From: Cavia porcellus
Lineage: Eukaryota; Chordata; Mammalia; Rodentia; Caviidae
NCBI RefSeq assembly: GCF_034190915.1
Contig: NW_026947491.1
Coordinates: forward strand, 21,330,101 to 21,394,100
DNA length: 64,000 bases
Direction: 5' to 3'
Positions 31,141-41,035 of this stretch are shown in pieces. Position 1 is the first letter of the stretch. Every line of letters starts with the position of its first letter. Made by a program: the position numbers and the translations under genes. The notes beneath the pieces were generated by a model, which was not told where the DNA came from, did not search any database, and saw nothing but the letters and a program-made list of their open reading frames with translations.

Positions 31141-32280
31141 ATGGTCCATGACTAAAAGACTGAATGTCATATTATGCCCAGCACTGCCCTGAGGTGGGAG
31201 CTGTCCCAGTGCTTGGTCCACACATCTGCTGTCTGCTCTCACTCTGGACCCACTTGGTGCTGCCTACTCTTTGTCCCTGTGAAAACCAAGATCTCCCAGT
31301 TCAGCTTATGTCTCCAGGGACCTTCCTGTCTGCTGCCATCTGCACTTCAGCATGCACTCACTGGTGTAGAAAGCAGTTTAGGGGTGGGTTTTTCATGTAC
31401 TTGGGCATGTGCAATTCATTCTCCTAGGCACTGACCCCAGATGCTGCCTCAGTGGCTTATTCCATCTCCTCCTCACCACCTGGATCCACTTTGAACTGAG
31501 GTTCTGTAGCTGTAGCTGGAGACAGGCAGTCTCACTGCCCCCTCAGGCTGGTTTTCTATGCTCAGGAGAGGGGTGAGCAGCAGCCTCCTCTTCTCAGCTT
31601 GTCTCTCACTGCTGCCTCTGTCCACCGCTCTGTGTGAAAGTTGGTGGAACCAGGGGACTCCCGAGCCCCAGTGCTGCTCCAGGGAACAGATTAGTGCACA
31701 ATGCAGCTGAAAAGAAGCCTCTGTCTCTCTGAATCAAGTTCTCAGGATCTGTCTCGGCACTGAGGAGCAGGGCCACAGTGCTGATATCTTGAGTCCTCAG
31801 GTTGAGGTCACTGACAGAAACCTGGTTAGAAGCAGCTAGGTGCTTTGTTGCTTCCTGTAAACAAATTAAATTTGGTTTTCTTGAAATAGATCAAACGCAG
31901 TTTGAATTCCTATTCAATGTGAGTTGATTTCCTTGCACTGTGGTCCTTTGAGGCTTTGCAGATGTAATTCTAGATACTGTTTAGCAGTGTATTCAGGAGT
32001 GGTTCCTAGAATTTTATGTTACATCACAGAGCAGTGGGACTTGTGTCTTCCCTTGTGTATAAAACATCTGCAACAGAGAGAGCACTAGCAATCAGCTCTC
32101 CACTTATCCATCTGGTCCATACACCCAACCAAGATCACTCAGTTTCTCTTTTGGTATGAGATCAACTATTTAATGGCCCCTAGTATCAGTGGCCTCTTGT
32201 AGTATCTGCCTTTATCTCCTTTCTGTAATTTTCTCTTAACTTTAAAATTCCCTAGTGTGTTGTTCTGCCTTATTTCACTG
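31141..32280. other. Unassigned intergenic sequence
   Basis: No recognised IGHV, repeat family or retrocopy. Overlapping 86-87 codon + frames at 31,164-31,434 have no domain and no support. Confidence 0.3.
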
Positions 32281-32284
32281 CAAA

Positions 32285-32630
32285 ATAATCCCTGAGATAA
32301 TAAATTTAAGAAGAAAAATGATTTATTTAGGCTCACAGTTTCATGCCTTCAAATCCCTTGTCAGAAGGTGTCATGGTTTCTAGGACTTTCCTAAATGGAT
32401 GATAATACAATGTACATTCTGTACAAATAAACTGTCCAAATTCCCAAAAAGAGAGAGAAGAACCTGGGTCTGATAACTCCTATGGAGATGTGCTCCAGGA
32501 ATCTAAATATATTCCACCAGCCACGTCTTCCAAAACTCTGCCATCTCATAATGCTCCATGGGCTAGGGACCAAGGCCTGAACATAAGGCCTTCTGTGGGT
32601 GACTCTTCACACCACAGCACCAACTCTGTT
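32285..32630 (-). mobile_element. Probable MaLR-type LTR, degraded
   Basis: Contains (+) TGATTTATTTAGGCTCACAG, GGGACCAAGGCCTGAACATA and a final GTGGGTGACTCTTCACACC, in the block order of the related elements at 17,090 and 52,075. Confidence 0.45.
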
Positions 32631-32639
32631 CATGCTGTC

Positions 32640-32930
32640 TCAAATGCCAGAGTTTTACACATTTCTTTGGTTGAAAACTCCATGGCATTTTTATTATCCA
32701 TTCATTTCTTGAAGGACACTTGGCCTGACTCAGTGACTTAGCTATTGAAAATAACACTGCAATAAACATGATAGTATATGATTTACTTTGATATACCAAT
32801 TTCAAAATCTTTGAATGTATCCTAGAAAGGGAATTTATGGGTTATACCGAATTTCTGTTTTTTAATGTTTACAGAAAATTCATGCCACTTTCTACAGGGG
32901 CTGAACAAATACACATATTTTACAGAATTG
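32640..32930 (+). mobile_element. Old LINE-1 3' UTR relic
   Basis: TTATCCATTCATTTCTTGAA, GGACACTTGGCCTGA and CACTGCAATAAACATGATAG are typical of ancient mammalian LINE-1 3' ends. Confidence 0.65.
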
Positions 32931-32939
32931 TAACCTACC

Positions 32940-34330
32940 TGTCTTGGGAAGGTTTGTCTGTGAATCTCATGACCTAGAAGAGAGCTCTGTGGGCCTCCTG
33001 TCTTCTGAAGGTGATGCAGAATTTCTGGCTATGGAATCTCACATTACAGTAGCTGTGAAATTGTTCCTAGATGCGCGGTATTGTGCTGACCAGGTTTACA
33101 CTGTGTCCAGTGGGTTTGCTTCTGAAATGAAAGTTGTTGCTTGCAGACTTTGAGAGAAATGTCCCTAAGCTGTCTACACTCTGTTCTTCCTGTGCCTCAA
33201 ACACGCAGTTGGAAAATCAGTGCTTTCATTGGGAGGTTCAGTTGCACTAAGAACAATTGAGAGATTGAGTTCTTTATTCCATCTATCACCAAAGCTGCTT
33301 TTAGAATTTGACTGCATAATTTCTGTTCTTTTTCAGCACAGTGAAGAGAAAGGTGAAGTACAGAAGGAAATATTTCATTCTCAGTGGACAGGAAGGGATG
33401 ATGGCTTTGAAGTTTTAGCAATATTTTTATATTAGATGGTATAAATAGTGACAAAAATAAAGCAGCTTCAATAGTATTAAATAATACCTTTCTCCAAGCA
33501 TTTGTACTCTGTCATTAGGTAATGGATTTTGATTTTATTATTACCATTGTTGTTTTCAAAAATGTCTTAACTTTTACAAGGTCCTTTGGAAAAAATCTTC
33601 AGGGACAAAACATCTGATGTCTTTTTTGCAGCCAGTAGGTTTAGGTTGGGCCTTATAAGTGATTTTTGCAACATTTAAGTCAGCCTGAAAATTTGGGAAT
33701 TTGATGTATAATGATAACGTGAGTCTTCAGGGTCCCAGGAAGAAGGTGCAGATTGAGTCTGTCTTGAGGATTCCAGCATTCCCAGACAGCAGGACTGAGA
33801 CCCCTTTGATAGTGCTGAGAATGGGCATCAATAGAGATGGAAGTTTATGAAATTTCAGGATGACTCAATGGAGAATGGAAATGGGTTTGAGTGAGGACCC
33901 CAACATGGATTCTGGCACTGACACGTCCATATACTGTGAATTTTTGTTGTGTGTTGAGTGCATGTGCACACACACCTGTGATGCAGGTAACTCTCACCCC
34001 ATTATCTGTGGGTACTGCATACTAGTTTCCATCTCCCCAAAGTCACCTTTCATTTGAGAGCACACCCAACTCCCTAGCCAGTTCCCCCCACCCTCAATGT
34101 CCTATCCTGGAGTGAAGAGATCTTTGCTGAAGCTATGCATTCCACAAAGAGTTATAAGCTCTCTGAGGGCTCAGGCAACATCCTCCACCTGGGGGCAGCA
34201 ACCCAACAGAGACCTTCCCCTTCCCTCCTCATGTCTTTACAGGAGTGCATTCCACATGTGCATGCTCCATGGAGCACCTAGATACTTGTTTAAATGCAGA
34301 TTTTAAGACATTGTGAGGTATTTGCTGACC
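32940..34330. other. Unassigned intergenic sequence
   Basis: No supported gene or repeat. Short + frames at 32,944, 33,220, 33,860 and 34,097 lack domains. Confidence 0.3.
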
Positions 34331-34340
34331 TGTCCTTTAA

Positions 34341-34700
34341 GATCACTAAGCAATGTCTAGTCCTCCTCTGTGGTGGTAGCTCCCACATGTAAAAGGCACA
34401 GGAACTCAGCCAGGACAATGTGGGGAAGCTGCACCTGAGCTCAGCGCTCCCTATGTTTCTTTCAGTTGCAGCTTCAGGAGTCAGGACCTGGCCTAGTGAA
34501 GCCCCAGAGACTGACAGGAAACCGGATCACTAAGCAGTGTCTAGTCCCCCTCTGTGGTGGTGGCTCCTACATGTAAACACAACAGGAACTAAGCTAGGGT
34601 AATGTGGGGAAGCTGCACCTGAGCTAAGCCCTTCCTGTGGTTCTTTCAGATGCAGCTTCAGAAGTTGGGATCTGGCCTAGTGAAGTCCTCATAGACCCCG
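34341..34700 (+). pseudogene. Two tandem IGHV relics (clan II, FR1 only), 184-bp period
   Basis: Two copies of one unit start with GATCACTAAGCA at 34,341 and 34,525. Each has a leader-intron-like stretch, an acceptor TTCTTTCAG, then FR1: TTGCAGCTTCAGGAGTCAGG (34,466) and ATGCAGCTTCAGAAGTTGGG (34,650), followed by CCTGGCCTAGTGAAG or its variant. FR2 to FR3 and the RSS are missing in both; the second unit runs into unrelated sequence near 34,700. Confidence 0.75.
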
Positions 34701-35447
34701 TTCTTCACTAGGCTCTGTTTGCTCACTCCCTCAATGGTGCTGTCTCTGGGGGCTAGATCCATCAGCACAGAGAGAAGGAGATGGAACAGAGTGGGCAGAA
34801 TGATAGGAGCTGAGGTACAGCTGATAAGTCATGGCTGATTTGCCAAGTTAACAACACCTCAGACTAGAAAGGGATGCTGGGGAGAAAACAGAAACCAGTA
34901 GAGGAGCAGAGGGCCCTGGGATTCCAATGAGAAGTAGGAAGTGTCAAAGGAACATGTTTCAAGAAGGAAGTTGGGGAGCCGGCTTCCAGTCAGCCTCTGG
35001 GGTTTCCTTTCATGCTTAGCATTATGGGAACTGACCAGACTTCACCATGCATCCACTCCAGGTTACATATGAGGTTTCCATGCTCTAAACTGCAAAGAAT
35101 GTAAGGGGTTTGTTGATAACCAATTACAACACACACATGTACAAACATGTTATACAATAATTTATTATGTTAGTTGCAAAAATACATAACTATGATAAAA
35201 CTCACACGTTTTTCACAAGACAGACATAATATTGAGAAATCATACTCTCATTAATATTATGAATATTGCAAAGCATCTCCTAGAACATTGCAACGTGCAC
35301 TGCACCTGCCCTATCTGAGGTTCCCACAATACAGGATTCTCTGTAGCAGAGGGACCAGCCCAACCTGGATCCTGTAGCTCTGCTGAGGAGCCCAGCCCTG
35401 GATGCCAGGTGTCTGCTGCAGGACCAGGACTTAACAGATATTGCACC

Positions 35448-35701
35448 ATGGAGTTTGCAAAGAGCAGTCTTTTCCTTCTTGGTATTTTAAACATTAATTC
35501 ATGGAGAACAAGCAGTACTGAGTATGTGAGTGGACATGATTGGGAAAAAAACTCACCAGTGTGACAGTTTCCTGAAGAGGCTGTCTCCGTGTTTGCAGGT
35601 GTCCAGTGTGAGGAGCAGCTAGTGCATCCAGGAGGGCATGCTTGATGCACTGTTGCAAGAGGCACAGTGAGAGAACATCACTGTGAGCCCAGACACAAAG
35701 T
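35448..35701 (+). pseudogene. IGHV pseudogene, clan III, body deleted
   Basis: Leader MEFAKSSLFLLGI at 35,448 with the donor changed to TTAATT. The V exon starts after CAG at 35,599 and opens with a GVQCEEQLV-like reading, but about 20 codons in it jumps straight to TGTTGCAAGAGG and the RSS. FR1 end to FR3 (about 240 bp) is missing. RSS intact: CACAGTG 35,663-35,669, a 23-bp spacer and ACACAAAGT 35,693-35,701. The sister segment at 38,156 still has the missing part. Confidence 0.82.
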
Positions 35702-35859
35702 TTCCTGCTGGGCACCCAGGGCCAGCCTGCAGCTCCTGGAGCACAAGGTATGCACCAAGGGAAAATTTAGAAGAAGGTTAAAGGACATTTCTTCTCATCT
35801 AAAACTGGTTCTTCATATAATACTTATCCCCCAGGTACTCCAATAGCATGTCTTATCCT

Positions 35860-36090
35860 TACTGCCAGTTAGACATGATTGTTTGTCTAGAATTACTCTT
35901 CTTTATAGCTGACTAGTATTCTATTATGTATAACTACCGTATTTTCTTTATACATTCATATGTTTATAATATACATGCTGTTTCTAGGATTTAGCTTCTA
36001 GGATTTAGCTATTATGAATCATGTGTGCTGATTGATGTGTACATAACTCTGTAGTGTGATATTTTTAGCTGTTTGGGGAAGATAGTTCAT
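35860..36090 (+). mobile_element. Old LINE-1 3' UTR relic (in C1)
   Basis: TAGTATTCTATTATGTATA, TTTCTTTATACATTCATATG and CTGTAGTGTGATA resemble ancient LINE-1 3' ends. The paralogue is 40,085-40,290. Confidence 0.6.
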
Positions 36091-36104
36091 CACCGATTCA
36101 CCAA

Positions 36105-36238
36105 GTTAACATCACAAGTGCCACATCTGAGAACCAGTTCTCCCTGTAGATTGACTCAGTGACCAAGGGGGACCTCACCATGTACTTCTGTGCAAGAGAC
36201 ACTGTGAGGAAACATCAGTATCTGCCAAGACACAAACC
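36105..36238 (+). pseudogene. IGHV relic, clan II, FR3 and RSS only
   Basis: GAGAACCAGTTCTCCCTGTA (36,129) and TGACTCAGTGACC match the KNQFSLQLNSVT part of clan II FR3, with a stop at the Gln codon. It continues to TTCTGTGCAAGAGA. RSS: heptamer CACTGTG 36,200-36,206, a 23-bp spacer and a strong nonamer ACACAAACC 36,230-36,238. Everything 5' of FR3 is lost. Confidence 0.8.
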
Positions 36239-36577
36239 TCTGAGGTTTGTGCTGAGGGCCTAGTGGGGTGTTCAGGTACAGCAGGGAGTGTACAGGACAA
36301 AGCAAAGTTTGATGACTCAGCTCAGAAAGGGGACAAGAAGATGATGTGCTAGAGGAGCAGAGGGCCCTGGAGATGCACAGAGAACCAGGAAGGGCCCAAG
36401 GAACAGGTGCAGAGAAGGAAGTTGGGGAGCCAGCTTCTAGTCAGCCTCTGGGGTTTCCTTTCTGGCTTAACATTATGTAAACTGAGCAGACCGCACCATA
36501 CATCCACTCTAGGTTACCTATGAAGTTTTCACGCTCCAAATTGTAAAGAATGTAAGGGTTTTTTGGTGATCAATTAG

Positions 36578-36578
<1 letters not shown>

Positions 36579-36625
<47 letters not shown>
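36579..36625. repeat. (CA)n microsatellite
   Basis: About 23 CA units. C1 has only ACACACACATG at the same place (35,131), so the run expanded in C2. Confidence 0.95.
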
Positions 36626-36627
<2 letters not shown>

Positions 36628-36639
36628 TGTGTTACATAG

Positions 36640-37215
36640 GTCATTTCTGGACTGCAGAGGGAGAGAACCATGCCTCATGGGAGGATATTCTTGCTCCAGC
36701 ACCAGCGCCTTGTAGGGGCCACTGCTGGCCTGTGGAGAGCCAGACCCAAGCCTCTCTCTGTGAGTCAGCACCTTTTGCAGACTGCAGAGGGAGAGGACCA
36801 GGCCCTACAGGGAGGATATCCCTGCCTGGAAACTGTATCATTTTCATCTTTTTTTTTCTTTGGGGTTGAGGTTTACTCTCTTTTGTTTTGTTTATGTTAA
36901 CTCTGATGGTATGAGCAGCTATTTGAAAGAAGGCAAGACACGTTTTGGAAGCCATTATGTATTTACTACCGGTTTGTTTTGCTATTCTTTATTATATCCA
37001 TTGTTTTGTTTTTATTTTTTATTCTATCCTGTTCTGTTTTTATTTTTAATATGTTCAAAGGTAGTATTTCCAGTTATTTTGAAGACAACAAGGCATTGTG
37101 GTAACTTTTGCTGATTTCAAAAGGTTTGGAAGTCCTGTTGCACTTATTCTGGCTTATTTTCACTGATTTTAATATGCTTTATTTTCCTTGGTTTTTTTCT
37201 CTTTAAAATAAAAAA
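36640..37215 (+). mobile_element. Composite retroposon: GC-rich tandem head plus LINE-1 3'-UTR-like tail
   Basis: Head: two GC-rich units about 127 bp apart (GACTGCAGAGGGAGAGAACC at 36,651, GACTGCAGAGGGAGAGGACC at 36,780). Body: T-rich sequence with GAGCAGCTATTTGAAAGAAG (36,914), like the LINE-1 3' UTR unit. A-rich end at 37,203-37,215. It resembles the element at 39,454-40,084 in plan. Confidence 0.55.
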
Positions 37216-37840
37216 CATGCACCACATATTAATTTATTTATTCCTCTTCATCTGAAAATAAGTGGAAGGGCAATTATAACTTTCTTATGCTGTGAAAAAC
37301 TAATTTTTAAAAAATTGAGTGCTTAGAGAAATCCAGTAATCATGATCATCACCATCAGTTTATCTGCTAATTTCTATGAGGAAATGTTGTCTCATGCAGG
37401 GTTAAATATTTATGTTTAGGCAATATGCAATACAAGAAGATATATTAAGGACAACTTATGGAAAACTATCTTGACCATGAAAATAATTATATCAATATAT
37501 GATACATTATTATGTATAAATATAAAATCATTAGGGGAAAATTAAGTCAGAGATAGATAATAAATCAAGATATGGCACACAATTGCAAATATGCTTCAAT
37601 ACTGGTTGTCTATTTATTATAAATTCACAGGAAGTGCAGAAAAATAATACCATGTTCTCTTCTTTGAGGAACAGGATAGGTAATCATCAATAGCTATGAT
37701 TACCCTGTCTTACAATTTTTCAGGCACAGTTCAGGACTGTGGGAAAATTTCTAGGGCTAAATTCAAAGAGGCTCTCATTACATGCAAGCTCATATCTCTT
37801 AGGTCTGTGCTTTTTCTCACTATATGTGTACATCTGCAAA
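37216..37840. other. Unassigned AT-rich sequence present in C2 only
   Basis: No gene or repeat family recognised. It is absent from C1, so it is either inserted here or deleted there. Confidence 0.35.
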
Positions 37841-38155
37841 AAGATAGCAAATGACCATAACCATTAATTGCACAAATATATAACTACTATAAAACTCATA
37901 CCATTTTTTCACAATACAAATACATAGTAGAGAACCATATTCTCATTATTATTATTATTATTATAAATGTTGTAAAATGTCTCTCAGAACAATCTCATGT
38001 GCATTGTAACTTTTCCCATCTGAGGCTTCCACAATACTGGAGTCTCTGAAGCAGGAGGTCCAGCTCAGCCTGGACCATGCAGCTCTGCAAGGAGCCCAGC
38101 CCTGGGTGCCAGGTGTACCAGCCTCAGGACCAGAACTGAGCAGGAATGTTGCACC

Positions 38156-39232
38156 ATGGTGTTTGCAGTAAGCTGACTTTTCTGTCTTGGTGTTTTATAA
38201 GGTAATTCATGAATAACAAACAACATTGAGTGTGTGAGTGGACATGGTTGAGAGAAATAGCTCACCTGTGCGACAGCTGCCTTAGCAGGATGTCTTCATG
38301 TTTTCAGGTGTTCATTGTGAGGAGCAGCTGGTGCAGTCCAGGAGGGGAGGCTTGGTGTAGCTTAGGAATCTGTGAGACTCTCCTGTGCAGCCTCTGGATT
38401 CACCAACTGTGAATACAGGATCACTACGAAGTGATGCAGCTCTGAACAGAATTTAAATTTTACTAATTGGCTTTCTATGTTTATCTGTGAGTCTGATCTA
38501 GGCCTAGGCCACTTTCCTGGCAACAGGAGCTGATTCATAGTAAGTGAACCTCTATGAACCACTGGTCCTGGTTGAGGCCTGTAGTAGCCTGTGAGGCCAG
38601 AAATACCTCAAAGAGCCAGATAAGGCCACAGCTGCAGGTAGTCTGACTCCAACCCCAATTAACAAGGTAGAGACTGCAGCTACAAAGATTACTCCTACAG
38701 TTTCACTTCTACCATGTCTTCATGATGAGACAGTATTACTGAATTGACTTGATTCATTACTTGGAGACATCCTTGAAGTGACTGCTGAGGTCCTGCTCCC
38801 TGCGTGGATTTTCCTCAGTCTCTCCACCCTTTGTCCTTGGTCCTAATATAAGTGGACTGACTCAAAAAATCCTTTATTTTTACCCTGGAAGCTTCAAGCT
38901 TAATTAAAGGGTTTTGGCCCTCCCAGAGCCCTACAAATCATACAATTTCTCACTTTTTATTTAATATCTGCTGTACACTCATTAGGGAAATTGGGGATCT
39001 AGGACAGAACCCAATACACTTGGCCTGACAGGTCCAGGGAAGAGGTTACAGTGTCAAGTGGTGGTAACACATACTATTCCAAATGTATAAAGGGCTGATT
39101 CACCATCTCCAGAGACAACTCCAAGAACACACTGTATGTGCAAATGCACAGCCCAAAGTCCAAGAAAAAAGCCATATGTTACCATACAAGACTCACAGCA
39201 AGGGGATATTAGTGTGGCAGCAGACACAAATC
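38156..39232 (+). pseudogene. IGHV pseudogene, clan III, split by a solo LTR
   Basis: Leader starts MVFAVS at 38,156 followed by TGA at the conserved Trp codon; the donor GTAATT is kept. The V exon begins after CAG at 38,308 with EEQLVQS; FR1 Cys is present (RLSCAASGFT) but with indels. At 38,412 in CDR1 an LTR enters, and V sequence resumes at 39,013 with the start of FR2 (CCTGACAGGTCCAGGGAAG), through FR3 (TTCACCATCTCCAGAGACAA) to ATGTTACCATACAAGA, where the FR3 Cys codon is lost. RSS: heptamer CACAGCA 39,194-39,200, a 23-bp spacer and ACACAAATC 39,224-39,232. Confidence 0.88.
38418..39012 (+). mobile_element. Solo LTR of the class II ERV family inside an IGHV CDR1
   Basis: About 595 bp, the reverse complement match of 20,118-20,713, hence + oriented. 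It is flanked by the 6-bp duplication AATACA (38,412-38,417 and 39,013-39,018), the size expected for betaretrovirus-like integration. It contains AATTAAAGGG as the poly(A) signal region. The first bases are changed from TGTTGG. Confidence 0.88.
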
Positions 39233-39453
39233 TGCCTTTAGGGGACCCAGGACTGACAGGCGGCAATTGATTCACAGGGAGAGCACAGTGTCTTCCTCAA
39301 GAGATTTAGAAGGTGAAAGGAGGTTGATTTTTATCCCCAGATACTCCAATTCATGTTTCTCTTTCTCTTGAAAGTCTCTCAGGTAGATAAGACAGTTTGA
39401 TTAGAATTTATCCTTCTTTATAGTTCAGTAGTTGTCTAATGTGGTCTATGTAA

Positions 39454-40084
39454 TGGCTGCAGAAGAAGGCAACTTGCCCGCCCTCTTGGTAAAAGCACCT
39501 CCTTCAGGAGTCACCCAGGAGGAGACTCAGACAGCAGTGGCTGAAAATCAGCCGTGGTGCAGGCGGCTACAGAAGAAGGCAACTCGCCCACCCTCTTGGT
39601 AAGCTCCTCTCTCCTGCATGAGTCAGGAGGAGATCCACTCAGCAGCTCCCATGAGCCTACTATTAGGGGGCTGGAAATCAAACATCCCAACTCCCCCCAT
39701 TAGCAATCTGGGACAGAGGTGTGAACATGACTTGAGAAGATAACCATATGCGAAACAGCAACTATAAGGGATTTCTTTCCATCTTCTGTTTGAAGGCAAA
39801 TGTTTTTTTCACTGGTTTGTTTTATTACAATTAATTGTATTACACTAGTCAATATTCTCTTTCAAATGGTTTTGTAGTGTTCTGTTTTTTATTTGATTTT
39901 GGTATAACTAACTGATTGGACAACTATTGTGAAAATAACAACATTTAGTATGATACTAACTAGTGGTAGCCCGGTGCCCTGCTATGAATCTTTGTACAAT
40001 TTCACTGCCTTGTCAAGAATGACTTTTTCTGTCTTATTCTGTTGTATTTTTGCTACCTTCAAAATTTAAAAAAGTAAAACGCAT
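39454..40084 (+). mobile_element. Composite retroposon with duplicated target site and empty-site paralogue
   Basis: 631 bp flanked by TATGTAA (39,447-39,453 and 40,085-40,091). The empty site is in C1 at about 35,924 (ATTATGTATAACTACC). Head: two GC-rich units 109 bp apart (GGCTGCAGAAGAAGGCAACT at 39,455, GGCTACAGAAGAAGGCAACT at 39,564). The middle is unassigned. The tail, 39,790-40,080, is T-rich with LINE-1 3'-UTR-like phrases and an A-rich end. No open frame. Confidence 0.65.
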
Positions 40085-40290
40085 TATGTAAAACTACCAT
40101 ATTATCTTTATGCATTCATATGTTTATGATACACAGGCTGTTTCTATGATTTAGCTGATATGAATCATGTACACACATTGATATGCATATAATTCTGTAG
40201 TGTGATGTTTTTGGCTTCTTGGTGAAGATGTGTAGAATGGGAATAGGTGGATCACATGGAGTTTGTAACTTCAGTTCTTTAAAGAATATC
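40085..40290 (+). mobile_element. Old LINE-1 3' UTR relic (in C2)
   Basis: Paralogue of 35,920-36,090; same blocks, ending near TTTTTGGCTTCTTGGTGAAG. Confidence 0.6.
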
Positions 40291-40299
40291 CATATTGAT

Positions 40300-40985
40300 T
40301 TAAATGTCTGAACTAGTTTCCATCCCCAGCAATAATGTAGCAGGGTTCCTAGGAAGGAAAGTTCACATGAAGCAGCTTTAAGGTAGTCACCAGCTGCCTA
40401 TGACAAGATGTGGGAGGGAAGGAATGTGAAAGGGATTGCAGAGCAGCCTCAAAACACACTGAGGATGACACCTATACTCTGGCTTTGACTGTGGGTGGCT
40501 GTGCAAGTGTCCATGTGTGTTAATACTTCTCAGGGGCACACTTCCCATATGGCAGTTTATGCCTTATATTTGAAGGAGCTTTTATAGATAAACAACAGGT
40601 AAGAATAGAAGAGTGAGAGAGATAACAACAGTGTATAACAAGAAAGCCACTAACAGGCACCAACATGGTAACCACTCAATTTCCTCTCAGCAAGCAGTGG
40701 AATGAAGCAAAGTCACACAAGCTCTCACCACAAGGAGAAGTGACTTGAATCTCAGCAGCTGTGTCCCTCTCTGTCCAGGACCTAGATCAGGAAGCTCTGC
40801 ACAGCCTAGGAGAGCACAGAGCCAGACAATGGACATAAATTTATGACATGGGATCCAATGTAGATAACACAACGGTTTATGGCACAGTCATTGTTTTGCA
40901 TGATTACAAAATATGTGAATTCAATAAAAATCCATGATCTGTGTACACGGACAAAAAGTGAATGGAGCTCAATTGATACACACAG
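40300..40985. other. Unassigned intergenic sequence
   Basis: No recognised gene. 40,960-41,035 may already belong to the 5' UTR of the GRSF1 retrocopy. Confidence 0.3.
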
Positions 40986-41035
40986 AACAAGACTACAACA
41001 GCAGCCTGCCGCCAACGACAATGACACTGGAGTCC

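Larger units (their letters stand above)
34890..36090. repeat. Local tandem duplication, unit C1
   Basis: Pairs with C2 (36,360-40,270). Anchors C1/C2: GAGGAGCAGAGGGCCCTGG 34,901/36,353; GAAGTTGGGGAGCC 34,967/36,418; leader ATG 35,448/38,156; TATGTTTATAATA-like 35,958/40,119; TCTGTAGTGTGAT 36,048/40,193. Confidence 0.82.
36360..40270. repeat. Local tandem duplication, unit C2, enlarged by insertions
   Basis: Same sequence order as 34,890-36,090 but interrupted by a composite element and extra sequence (about 36,626-37,840), a solo LTR (38,418-39,012) and a second composite element (39,454-40,084). Without them the length agrees with C1 once the deletion in the 35,448 segment is counted. Confidence 0.8.

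Noticed and set aside
31164..31434. Two overlapping 86-87 codon + frames
   Set aside because: No domain, no conserved counterpart, and the frames overlap each other; chance frames.
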